Assembly: GCA_028278525.1 (NCBI GenBank)
Contig: JANQEE010000023.1
Coordinates: 44,613-108,612 of the forward strand
Reading direction: 5' to 3'
Source of the DNA: Minwuiaceae bacterium
GTDB lineage: Bacteria > Pseudomonadota > Alphaproteobacteria > Minwuiales > Minwuiaceae
Length of the DNA: 64,000 nt
In this document: piece by piece, positions 33,884-43,044 of the stretch
Layout: the number at the start of each line of letters is the position of its first letter
Numbering within the stretch: position 1 is the stretch's first letter
Program-made: the position numbers and the translations under genes
Notes under the pieces: model-generated
What the model was told of the DNA's origin: nothing
What the model saw: the letters and a program-made list of their open reading frames with translations, nothing else
The model's database searches: none

Positions 33884-34366
33884 TCAGTCGGACTTCTCAC
33901 CGATATTCTGTATATCTTCTTGCTGGATCCAGTGCTTGGGCCCGTATGTCTCTTCGCACCGGACCGACATCTTGTCGCCGGCGGGAAGACGAGACACCAG
34001 CGCGTAATCGGCGCTGTTGATGCATGTCATGGTTTCGGGAAAGTTCTGCTCACCGCAACGCCACCCGACTTCATGATTGGTGAGTTTCACGATATGGGCG
34101 CTTCCGCGCTCCACGGAAAGCACGCCGCCGTCTATTGAAACCGTGAGATCCGGCTCTCTGCATGTCGTATGCATTTCAGTCGTTCCGGCGTAGCGCACGG
34201 TGTTATCCGATATCGTCCAACTCTTCCCAGCCGTCCAATTCAAAGCGACGATGATGGCTGCGTAGACGCCGAAAACGCCGCCGAATCCTGCGAAGACACC
34301 CCGCCAAAAAGCGTTGCGGTCCTTGCGCCGTATCGGCGATCGTGGGGTGTCGGGTATCTGGCTCAC
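33884..34366 (-). CDS. One-helix exported protein, MSQIPDTP family (paralogue B)
   Basis: A 160-residue protein with the same plan as paralogue A: GTG start, MSQIPDTP, NAFWRGV, one transmembrane helix (about 26-46), then an extracytoplasmic domain with TTCREPDLTVSIDGG, EVGWRCGEQ, MTCINSADYALVSRLPAGDKMSVRCEE. The conserved cysteines match those of paralogue A. The DNA just upstream is also homologous, so the duplication included the promoter region. Function unknown. Confidence 0.7.
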   Translation of the reverse strand: MSQIPDTPRSPIRRKDRNAFWRGVFAGFGGVFGVYAAIIVALNWTAGKSWTISDNTVRYAGTTEMHTTCREPDLTVSIDGGVLSVERGSAHIVKLTNHEVGWRCGEQNFPETMTCINSADYALVSRLPAGDKMSVRCEETYGPKHWIQQEDIQNIGEKSD

Positions 34367-34535
34367 GACGAACGCGCGCCGGAACCGGCGGTGATTTCGA
34401 GAAACATGGTCGCTCCGTAAAATGCTCGGCGTATCGCCGAACGGTACGGGGCGAAGATTAACAACTTATGCAGGTGCTCGGACGGCGAACCCACACTCGC
34501 CATGCCCGGGATTGACCCGGGCATCCGGAATCGCG

Positions 34536-34907
34536 TTACCCCGCTAAAAGCGCGTCGATACTCCGCAGCAGTTTGTCGTTGTCGACCGGTTTCTGCATTA
34601 CCGCGTCGGCGCCCAGGTCGGACATCATCGCGATGGTGGTGTCCGCGCCCAGCCGCGCGCCCCCGCCGGACAGCGCCAGCACCTTCTGGCCGGGCCAGGC
34701 TTTACGGATATGGCCGATAAGCTCGATGCCGTCCATCACCGGCATGAAGATATCCATCACCACCAGGTCGGCGGGGGCTGCCTCCAGCGCGGCCAACGCC
34801 TCCTTGCCGTCGCAGGCTTGCACGACCGTGTGCCCCGCATGCTCCAGCATGTCGGCGAGGGCCGATCTTACCAGGGCGTTGTCCTCGGCAATCAGAATAT
34901 TGGCCAT
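34536..34907 (-). CDS. Single-domain response regulator (REC only)
   Basis: A 123-residue CheY-like receiver with no output domain. Phospho-acceptor Asp52 in VVMDIFMPVMDG, acidic pocket Glu8-Asp9, the switch Ser in LALSGGG and Lys in QKPVD are all present. It is the likely partner of the histidine kinase encoded just upstream. The two genes are separated by two hairpins, which could reduce or tune its expression. With no DNA-binding domain, it must act by protein contact or phosphorelay. Confidence 0.92.
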   Translation of the reverse strand: MANILIAEDNALVRSALADMLEHAGHTVVQACDGKEALAALEAAPADLVVMDIFMPVMDGIELIGHIRKAWPGQKVLALSGGGARLGADTTIAMMSDLGADAVMQKPVDNDKLLRSIDALLAG

Positions 34908-34921
34908 GTGCTACTCTCCCC

Positions 34922-34948
34922 GGAGCAATATCCGTCGGATATTGCTCC
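34922..34948. repeat. Palindrome between kinase and response regulator (1 of 2)
   Basis: A 27-base near-perfect palindrome, GGAGCAATATCC and its complement around a three-base centre. It lies between the kinase stop codon and the start codon of the regulator gene. No T tract follows on the minus strand. Confidence 0.75.
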
Positions 34949-34953
34949 ATTTG

Positions 34954-36063
34954 CTAAACCATTGGAGCATCATCCGATTGATCGGATGATGCTCCGGCCG
35001 ACGCCGGCTCGATCCGCGGCACCAGCAATTCGAACCGGGCCCCACCGCCGGGATTCGACGTGACCGAGATGCTACCGCCCCAGCCGCTGACGATGCCATA
35101 CACAACGGCAAGGCCGAGGCCCGTGCCGCCCTCCGCTGCCCGGGTGGTGAAGAACGGCTCGAACGCCTGCGCGCGCGTCTCCTCCGCCATGCCGGGCCCG
35201 TCGTCCGCCACCGTTATCCGAAAGTAACGGCCGCCGCTCAAACCACGCGGATTGCCGCCGCTTTCGCGGAGGACCCGCGTATCCAGGCGGACGTTTACCC
35301 GGCCGCGCCCGGCCATGGCCTCCGCTGCATTGTTCAACAGGTTGGTGATCACTTGGGTGAGCTCGATCCGGTCGATCAGCGCTAGGCCTGGATCGTCATC
35401 GATATCGGCGTGCACCTGGACCGTCGGCGCCAGAGCGCTCGTGGCGAAGGCGACGGCGTCGGACAGTGCTGCCGACAATAGCGCGGGGTCACGTTGAATC
35501 GCTTTGCCGCCGCTGAATGCCAGCGCCTGATGGGCGATGTCGGCGCAGCTCTCGGCCGCCTCCAGGATGCGCCGCAATCCTTCCGCCGCTTTCTCCGGCA
35601 GCGCGTCCCGCTTCAGGCTCAGTTTCGACAAGGTCACGATCGGCTGCAGCATGTTGGAAAGCTCATGCGCCAGGGCGCCGGCCAGCCGGCCCAGCGCCTC
35701 CATCTTCTGGGATTCCCGAAGCCGCGCCTCCGTGATCCGCTGATGCTCCCGCGCTGCTTCCACCTCGGTCAGGGCCTGCCGGAGCGACCGGTTTAGCCGG
35801 CTGACCTGGAACCAGCGTCGGAGCGAGTACCAGGCGCTGACCAGCGCCAGCGCCGGCACCGCGGCGATCAGCTCATCCTGTTGCCAGGCTTCGCCGGCCC
35901 GGGTGTATTCGAACAGAAGCTCGACGAACTCGATGGACATGAAGGCGATCAGCAGGCCGATGAACACGGCCGCCGCTATGATGGCGTCGATGAAGGCTTC
36001 CCGCGAAACGCCGTTCGGCGTCGGCCGGGTCGCTCGGCCCTGGACATCTTCGGTCGGTGGCAA
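34954..36063 (-). CDS. Membrane sensor histidine kinase
   Basis: A 369-residue kinase with two transmembrane helices (about 25-45 and 66-82), a coiled-coil linker (about 90-120), a HisKA-like dimerisation domain with phospho-acceptor His133 in ALAHELSNMLQPI, and an ATPase domain with the N-box NLLNNAAEAM, G1 DDGPGM, F-box FEPFFTT and G2 GTGLGL. There is no receiver domain, so it should signal to the separate regulator at 34,536. The only start after the upstream stop is a TTG at 36063. The last 14 codons lie in a palindrome (34,964-34,995), so the C-terminal tail looks like a repeat-derived extension. Confidence 0.88.
   Translation of the reverse strand: MPPTEDVQGRATRPTPNGVSREAFIDAIIAAAVFIGLLIAFMSIEFVELLFEYTRAGEAWQQDELIAAVPALALVSAWYSLRRWFQVSRLNRSLRQALTEVEAAREHQRITEARLRESQKMEALGRLAGALAHELSNMLQPIVTLSKLSLKRDALPEKAAEGLRRILEAAESCADIAHQALAFSGGKAIQRDPALLSAALSDAVAFATSALAPTVQVHADIDDDPGLALIDRIELTQVITNLLNNAAEAMAGRGRVNVRLDTRVLRESGGNPRGLSGGRYFRITVADDGPGMAEETRAQAFEPFFTTRAAEGGTGLGLAVVYGIVSGWGGSISVTSNPGGGARFELLVPRIEPASAGASSDQSDDAPMV
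34964..34995. repeat. Palindrome overlapping the kinase 3' end (2 of 2)
   Basis: A 32-base near-perfect palindrome, GGAGCATCATCCGA and its complement around TTGA. It lies inside the last codons of the kinase gene, which read GASSDQSDDAP from it. It shares the GGAGCA/TGCTCC ends with the neighbouring palindrome but has a different core. Confidence 0.75.
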
Positions 36064-36275
36064 CGGGTTTCACCACGGTTGGACATGCACGGGGGACGCC
36101 GCAACGCCCGCTGGCGAGTCGGCTGACCAATCGTTCCAAACCATACACCGGCCCGCGCCCGGCTGGAACCTCCCGCTGCAGAAATAGGCGCTCGGTACAA
36201 CCGGAGTTTGGTGATCTTGCCAGCCAGACGCGTCATTCCGGCGAAGGCTGGAATGACCTGTAGCCGGCAACCGCC

Positions 36276-37352
36276 TCACGTCAGAACTTTCGTCCCCTCC
36301 CGCTGGATCCGTTTCACCATGTCGGTCAACCGCTCCTTGTCTTCCGGCCCGCGCACGGGAATCGAAAACTCGATATCGCTCACCACGCCGTCGTAGCGCT
36401 CCCATAGCCTGTCGGCGATCTCGTCGTAGGTGCCGACGGTGGCGTAGGTATGCAGGATCTCGTCGGTGATGAAGCCCGGCATCTCCTCCCAGCGCTGCTG
36501 TTTCGACAGCACCGCCAGTTCGTCGGCCAGATCGCCCAGGCCGTGCGCGGCGAACGCGGCGCGGTAGCCGGGGGTGGAGGCGTAGAAGGCGACCCGGGCG
36601 CGCACGTCGCGCACCTTTTCCTCCAGTGCCTGATCATCCGCCGCCGTGGCGACCAGCGGTTTCATGCTGACGGCAAAGTCGGTCAGCGTCCGCCCTGCCT
36701 TGGCCGCGCCGTCGCGGACCGCCGGCAGCATTGTCTCTGTGATGTGTTTCGGCGTACAGACCGGGTGCGCGCGAATGCCGTCGGCGACCTCGCCGGCCAC
36801 CTGGGACATGTATTTATTCACCGCCGCGATGTGGATCGGGATATCCGGATGCTCGATCGGGCCGGGATTGAACAAAGGCACCATCAGGTTGATCTGGTAG
36901 CGTTCTCCATGGTGGTCCAGCGGGGTGCCGTTCTGCCAGCAGTCCCAGACGGCGCGGATCGCCTGGACGTATTCGCGCATCCACGGGCCAGGCGGCGAGT
37001 ATTCCAGGCCGAAGCGGCGCCGGATATGGCCCTTGACCTGGGAGCCGAGCCCGAGCGTGAACCGCCCTTTCGTCAGCTTCTGGATCGACCAGGCCGACAT
37101 CGCCGTGATCGTCGGGCTACGCGGAAACGCCATCGCCACCGCCGTGCCGACGCCGAGCCGGGTCGTCGCGCCGCCGGCCAGCGCCATCACCACGTAGGGG
37201 TCGTCCTTGGTCTCCTCGACCACCAGGCTGTCGTAGCCGATCTCCTCGACCAGCCGGGCGTCCTCGGCCACCGTAGTCACGTCCAGCGGCGTCTCCGTCG
37301 CGCGCAGGCCCGGGTCCGTCTTGCCCAACGGCAACAATGTCTCGATCTTCAT
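36276..37352 (-). CDS. LLM-class flavin/F420-dependent oxidoreductase (TIGR03617-type)
   Basis: A 358-residue TIM-barrel oxidoreductase of the luciferase-like monooxygenase class. The N-terminus MKIETLLPLG, then EEIGYDSLVVEETKDDPYVVMALAGGATTRLGVGTAVAMAFPRSP, and RFTLGLGSQVKGHIRRRFG follow the pattern of the F420-dependent TIGR03617 subfamily. Whether this organism uses F420 or FMN cannot be decided here. The substrate is unknown, and the enzyme is often found among acyl-CoA catabolic genes, as here. It is divergent from the acyl-CoA dehydrogenase gene at 37,512. Confidence 0.88.
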   Translation of the reverse strand: MKIETLLPLGKTDPGLRATETPLDVTTVAEDARLVEEIGYDSLVVEETKDDPYVVMALAGGATTRLGVGTAVAMAFPRSPTITAMSAWSIQKLTKGRFTLGLGSQVKGHIRRRFGLEYSPPGPWMREYVQAIRAVWDCWQNGTPLDHHGERYQINLMVPLFNPGPIEHPDIPIHIAAVNKYMSQVAGEVADGIRAHPVCTPKHITETMLPAVRDGAAKAGRTLTDFAVSMKPLVATAADDQALEEKVRDVRARVAFYASTPGYRAAFAAHGLGDLADELAVLSKQQRWEEMPGFITDEILHTYATVGTYDEIADRLWERYDGVVSDIEFSIPVRGPEDKERLTDMVKRIQREGTKVLT

Positions 37353-37511
37353 ACTCTACCCTCCCAATCGAAATATTCCCGCCATACTAATCCACGCCCC
37401 CACGCAGGCACCACCCAGGGCGACGGCCCCAACGCTCGGGGTCTTCCGGCCCCGCCGGAGAAGCTGGTATGGTCGCCCCGACCGTAGGACGCTTAAGAGG
37501 ACGAGCACCCG

Positions 37512-38645
37512 ATGCTGACCGAAGAACAGGGCATGATCCGCGACATGGCGCGCGACTTCGCCGCCGCGGAGCTCACGCCCAACGCCGCGGATTGGGACCG
37601 CGAGGCCAAGCCGCCGCTGGACGTGCTCCGCCGCATGGGCGAGCTCGGCCTGATGGGCATGTGCGTCTCGCCGGACTGGGGCGGCGCCGGCGCCGACTTC
37701 ACCGCCTACATCGTCGCGCTGGAGGAGATCGCGGCCGGCTGCGGCGCCGTCTCGACCATCATGAGCGTCAACAACTCGCCGGTCTGCGCCGCCATCGACG
37801 CTTACGGCACCAACGAACAGAAGGAGCGGTTCCTGCGCCCGCTGGCGTCGGGCAAATGGAACGGCGCCTTCCTGCTGACCGAGCCCCATGCCGGCTCCGA
37901 CGCTTCCGCGCTGAAAACCCGCGCCCGGCGCGACGGCAACCGCTGGGTGCTGAACGGCACCAAGCAGTTCATCACCTCCGGCTCGATCGCCGAAGTGGCG
38001 ATGATCTTCGCCGTCACCGACCCGGACGCCGGCAAGCGCGGCATCAGCTGCTTCCTGGTGCCGACCGACCGGGCCGGCTACCGCGTCGCCAGCACCGAGA
38101 ACAAGCTCGGCCAGAAGGCTTCCGACACCTGCCAGATCGCGCTGGAGGACCTGGAGGCGACCCCGGACGAAATGCTGGGCGAGGAGGGGCAGGGCTACAA
38201 GATCGCGCTCGCCAACCTGGAGAGTGGGCGGATCGGCATTGCCGCCCAGGCGACCGGCATGGCCCGTGCCGCGTTCGAGGCTGCGACGGCTTATGCCAGG
38301 GAGCGCGAGACCTTCGGCACCGCCATCATCAACCATCAGGCCGTCGCCTTCCGGCTCGCGGACATGGCGACCAAGATCGAGGCGGCGCGGCGTATGACCC
38401 TGCACGCCGCGGCGTTGAAGGACGCCGGCCAACCCTGCCTCACCGAAGCCAGCATGGCCAAGCTGTTCGCCTCGGAAATGGCGGAAGGCGTCTGCTCCGA
38501 CGCCATTCAGACCCACGGCGGCTACGGCTACATCGCCGACTTCCCGGTAGAGCGGATCTACCGCGATGTCCGAGTCTGTCAGATCTACGAAGGAACGTCG
38601 GACGTCCAGCGCCTGGTGATCAGCCGCGCCATCGCCGCCGCCTAA
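37512..38645 (+). CDS. Acyl-CoA dehydrogenase (short/branched-chain type)
   Basis: A 377-residue FAD flavoprotein that forms a 2,3-double bond in acyl-CoA and passes electrons to ETF. Signatures: FLLTEPHAGSDAS with FITSG in the flavin region, QTHGGYGYIADFPVERIYRD and the catalytic base Glu360 in QIYEGTSDVQ, the position used by short- and medium-chain enzymes rather than the isovaleryl type. It heads a tightly packed run with three HCCA-isomerase-like genes (10- then 4-base gaps). Confidence 0.93.
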   Translation: MLTEEQGMIRDMARDFAAAELTPNAADWDREAKPPLDVLRRMGELGLMGMCVSPDWGGAGADFTAYIVALEEIAAGCGAVSTIMSVNNSPVCAAIDAYGTNEQKERFLRPLASGKWNGAFLLTEPHAGSDASALKTRARRDGNRWVLNGTKQFITSGSIAEVAMIFAVTDPDAGKRGISCFLVPTDRAGYRVASTENKLGQKASDTCQIALEDLEATPDEMLGEEGQGYKIALANLESGRIGIAAQATGMARAAFEAATAYARERETFGTAIINHQAVAFRLADMATKIEAARRMTLHAAALKDAGQPCLTEASMAKLFASEMAEGVCSDAIQTHGGYGYIADFPVERIYRDVRVCQIYEGTSDVQRLVISRAIAAA

Positions 38646-38655
38646 GGAACCCGCA

Positions 38656-39261
38656 ATGTCTGACCCCATCGAATTCTGGTTCGACTTCTCTTCGCCGTAC
38701 GCCTACATCGCCGCGCAGCGGATCGAGGCCGTCGCGGAGAAACACGGCCGGACCGTCGCCTGGCGGCCGTTCCTGCTCGGCGTCGCCTTCCGCGAGACCG
38801 ACGGAAGGCCGCTCACCCACTTCCCGCTGAAGGGACCGTACTCGGCGCACGACATGGCCCGGACCGCGCGCGAGCACGGCATTGACTTCGCGCTGCCGGA
38901 GCCGTTCCCGGTCAATTCCATGGTCGCCGCCCGTGTCTTCTACTGGCTGAACGACCGTGACCCGGACCAGGCGCTCGCCTTCGCCAAGGCGGTCTACCGC
39001 GCCTATTTCGCCGACGGCCGCAACATCGGCGAGCCCGCCGTGGTGCTGGAAATCGCGGTAGAGCAGGGCCTGGACCCGGACGACCTGAAAGCCGCCGCCG
39101 AAGACCCGGCGGTGAAGGAAAAGCTGAAGCAGGCGACGGCCGAGGCCGTGCAGGAGAAAGGTGTGTTCGGCGCGCCGTTCATGATCGTCGACGGCGAGCC
39201 GTTTTGGGGCGCCGACCGGATCGACGTGGTCGACCGCTGGCTCGAGACCGGCGGCTGGTGA
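38656..39261 (+). CDS. 2-hydroxychromene-2-carboxylate isomerase-like protein (tandem copy 1)
   Basis: A 201-residue thioredoxin-fold protein of the HCCA-isomerase/kappa-GST group. FDFSSPYAYIAA places the catalytic Ser13 where DsbA has its first Cys; HFPLKGPYSAHDMAR and GVFGAPFMIVDGEPFWGADR are group motifs. Known members use glutathione to isomerise ring-cleavage products in naphthalene-type degradation. Here it follows an acyl-CoA dehydrogenase by 10 bases and precedes two paralogues, so the natural substrate may be a CoA- or glutathione-linked acid instead (inference). Confidence 0.85.
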   Translation: MSDPIEFWFDFSSPYAYIAAQRIEAVAEKHGRTVAWRPFLLGVAFRETDGRPLTHFPLKGPYSAHDMARTAREHGIDFALPEPFPVNSMVAARVFYWLNDRDPDQALAFAKAVYRAYFADGRNIGEPAVVLEIAVEQGLDPDDLKAAAEDPAVKEKLKQATAEAVQEKGVFGAPFMIVDGEPFWGADRIDVVDRWLETGGW

Positions 39262-39265
39262 CGCC

Positions 39266-39871
39266 ATGAGCGAACCAATCGAGTACTACTTCGATTTCCT
39301 CTCCCCTTACGGCTATCTCGGCGGTCTCGGCATCGAGGAGATCGCCGCCCGCCATAACCGTGCCGTCGACTGGCGGGTGATGCTGCTCGGTATCAGCGTG
39401 ATCAAGGTGATGGGCCTGAAGCCCCTGCCGGAGACGCCGCTCAAAGGACCCTACCTGCGTGAAGACGTGCCGCGCTTCTTCCGGCTGCTTGGCGTGCCCT
39501 ACAACCCGCCGGGCGGCGGCCAGATGGCGCCGCTGCCGGCGGCCCGGTCGTTCACCTGGTTGAAAGGCCGCGACCCGGATCTCGCCAAACGCTTTGCGCA
39601 AGCGGTTGGCCGGGCTCATTGGTGCGAGGGCCGGGACATGTCGACGCCGGCGGCCGTTGCGGAAATCGGCGCCACGCTCGACATCGACCCGGCGGAACTG
39701 ACCGCCGCGATTGAGACGGACGACGTCAAGGACGCCCTGAAACGCCACGTCCAGCACTCGATCGACAAGGGCGTGTTCGGCGCGCCGACCTTCATCCTCG
39801 ACGGCGAGCTGTTCTGGGGCGCCGACCGGCTCTATCAGGTCGACCGTTGGCTCGAGACCGGCGGCTGGTAA
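39266..39871 (+). CDS. 2-hydroxychromene-2-carboxylate isomerase-like protein (tandem copy 2)
   Basis: A 201-residue paralogue of the preceding gene, starting four bases after its stop. Ser13 in FDFLSPYGYLGG is kept, as are PLKGPYLREDVPRF and GVFGAPTFILDGELFWGADR, and the C-terminus RWLETGGW is identical to copy 1. The middle (about 40-110) differs strongly, which suggests a different substrate pocket. It shares with copy 1 the insertion MGLKPLPETPLKG-like loop that copy 3 lacks. Confidence 0.85.
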   Translation: MSEPIEYYFDFLSPYGYLGGLGIEEIAARHNRAVDWRVMLLGISVIKVMGLKPLPETPLKGPYLREDVPRFFRLLGVPYNPPGGGQMAPLPAARSFTWLKGRDPDLAKRFAQAVGRAHWCEGRDMSTPAAVAEIGATLDIDPAELTAAIETDDVKDALKRHVQHSIDKGVFGAPTFILDGELFWGADRLYQVDRWLETGGW

Positions 39872-39875
39872 GCAG

Positions 39876-40475
39876 ATGGCCGCACCGATCACCTTCTATC
39901 TCGAGTTCTCCTCGCCCTATGCCTATCTGGCGGCGCAGACCATTGACGAGGTGGCGGAGCGGCACGGCCGCGAGGTGCTGTGGCGACCGATCTCCGTCGC
40001 CCACATCTGGCGCGACATCGGCGTCACCGCCGAATCGGTGCCGCGCGTGAAGATGCTGCATTCACGGGTCGACGCCATGCGCTGCGCCGAACTGGACGGC
40101 GTGCCCTACACGGTGCCGGAGGTGTTTCCGGTCGACGCCAAGCTGGCCAGACTTGCGTTCTATCGGCTCGACGCGACCGACCCGGACCTCGCCCGCCGCT
40201 TCGCCTTCGCCGTGTTTCACCAGTACTGGGGCGAGGGTAAGGACATCCGCGAGGTCGAACAGCTAACAGGGCTTGCCGGCGGCTTGCGCATTCGCGACGA
40301 GGATCTATCCGCCGCGCTGCAAGACGCCGACGCCAAACAGCGCATGATCGCCGCCACCAACGAGGCGCGCGAGTCGGGCTGCTTCGGCGTGCCCTGGATC
40401 GTCGTCGATGGCGAGACCTTCTGGGGCCACGACCGCATCCCCTACATCGACAAGTGGCTGACGCGCGCCGGTTAG
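39876..40475 (+). CDS. 2-hydroxychromene-2-carboxylate isomerase-like protein (tandem copy 3)
   Basis: A 199-residue third paralogue, four bases after copy 2. Ser13 in LEFSSPYAYLAA and the C-terminal GCFGVPWIVVDGETFWGHDRI are kept. It lacks the LKGPY loop of copies 1 and 2 and has HSRVDAMRCAELDGVPYTVPEVFPVD in its place, so it is the most diverged of the three. Its stop overlaps the stop of the convergent SDR gene. Confidence 0.85.
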   Translation: MAAPITFYLEFSSPYAYLAAQTIDEVAERHGREVLWRPISVAHIWRDIGVTAESVPRVKMLHSRVDAMRCAELDGVPYTVPEVFPVDAKLARLAFYRLDATDPDLARRFAFAVFHQYWGEGKDIREVEQLTGLAGGLRIRDEDLSAALQDADAKQRMIAATNEARESGCFGVPWIVVDGETFWGHDRIPYIDKWLTRAG

Positions 40476-41260
40476 AACCGCCAATAAGCGCCGTCGATCA
40501 CGAAGTTCTCGCCGGAGTGATAGGACGACGCGTCGCTCATCAGATAGACGGCGATGCCGCCGAAGTCCTCGCCGGTGCCCCAGCGCCTGGCCGGAATGCG
40601 CGGCATCACGTTGGCGGCGAACTTGTCCCAGCCGAACGTCTTCTCGGTCATCTCCGTTTCGATCCAGCCGGGCAGCACCGAGTTGGCGGTGACGCCGTAG
40701 CGCGCCAGTTCCACGGCCAGGGCGTAGACCATCGAGACCATGCCGCCCTTGGTCGCCGCGTAGTGTTCGCTCCGCGCCGCGCCGGACTGCGCCGCCAGGC
40801 TGGCGGTGCCGACCAGCCGGCCGCCGGGGTCGCCGTTCTTCGCCCGCTCCGCCATATGCCGGGCCGCGGCGCGGAAGGTGAAGAAGGTGCCGTCCAGGTT
40901 GACCCTGAGCACCCGATGCCATTCTTCGGTCGTCATCTCCATGAACGAGCGATGCTCGCCGCGCCCGCTGACCCCGGCATTGGCGAAACAGCCGTCGACC
41001 CGGCCGAATTCCTTCAAGGTCTCGGCGAAGGCGGCCTCCACCGCGGCCTCGTCCGACACGTCGCAGCGCAGCGCCTGGACCCGCCGGCCCGTCTTCTCCA
41101 GCCGTTCCTTGGCCGCGGCATTCTTGTCGGCGTTGGTGCCCCAGATGCAGATGTCGGCGCCCGCCTGCGCCATGGCTTCGGCGAAGCCGAGCCCGATGCC
41201 GCCGTTCCCGCCGGTAACGAGAGCGACCTTGCCGGTCAGGTCAAACGGTTGATAGGCCAT
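40472..41260 (-). CDS. SDR-family oxidoreductase
   Basis: A 262-residue classical short-chain dehydrogenase. NAD(P)-binding TGGNGGIG at 16-23, NAG at 94-96, and the catalytic Ser154, Tyr167 and Lys171 (S-x12-Y-x3-K) are present; PGWIETEM follows as usual. It is a ketoreductase or alcohol dehydrogenase of unknown substrate. The ATG at 41260 has GGGGATC nearby; the much longer open frame to 42,751 is an antisense shadow of mccB. It is convergent with the HCCA-like run, with stop codons overlapping by four bases. Confidence 0.9.
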   Translation of the reverse strand: MAYQPFDLTGKVALVTGGNGGIGLGFAEAMAQAGADICIWGTNADKNAAAKERLEKTGRRVQALRCDVSDEAAVEAAFAETLKEFGRVDGCFANAGVSGRGEHRSFMEMTTEEWHRVLRVNLDGTFFTFRAAARHMAERAKNGDPGGRLVGTASLAAQSGAARSEHYAATKGGMVSMVYALAVELARYGVTANSVLPGWIETEMTEKTFGWDKFAANVMPRIPARRWGTGEDFGGIAVYLMSDASSYHSGENFVIDGAYWRF

Positions 41261-41428
41261 GAAGAGATCCCCGCTGTGATGTGTTGATTGGGCTTTCCCT
41301 GAGCTTACTGGATCCGCCCGCCGTGCCAAGCAGCCAAATACTCCTTGCGGGCGGCGGCGGAGCGGGGGCATCTTACGCCCGCATCGGGCGAGGGGAGGGC
41401 GGATGCTGCAAAAGCGGACGCAAACCGC

Positions 41429-43036
<1,608 letters not shown>

Positions 43037-43044
43037 GCCGGCCG

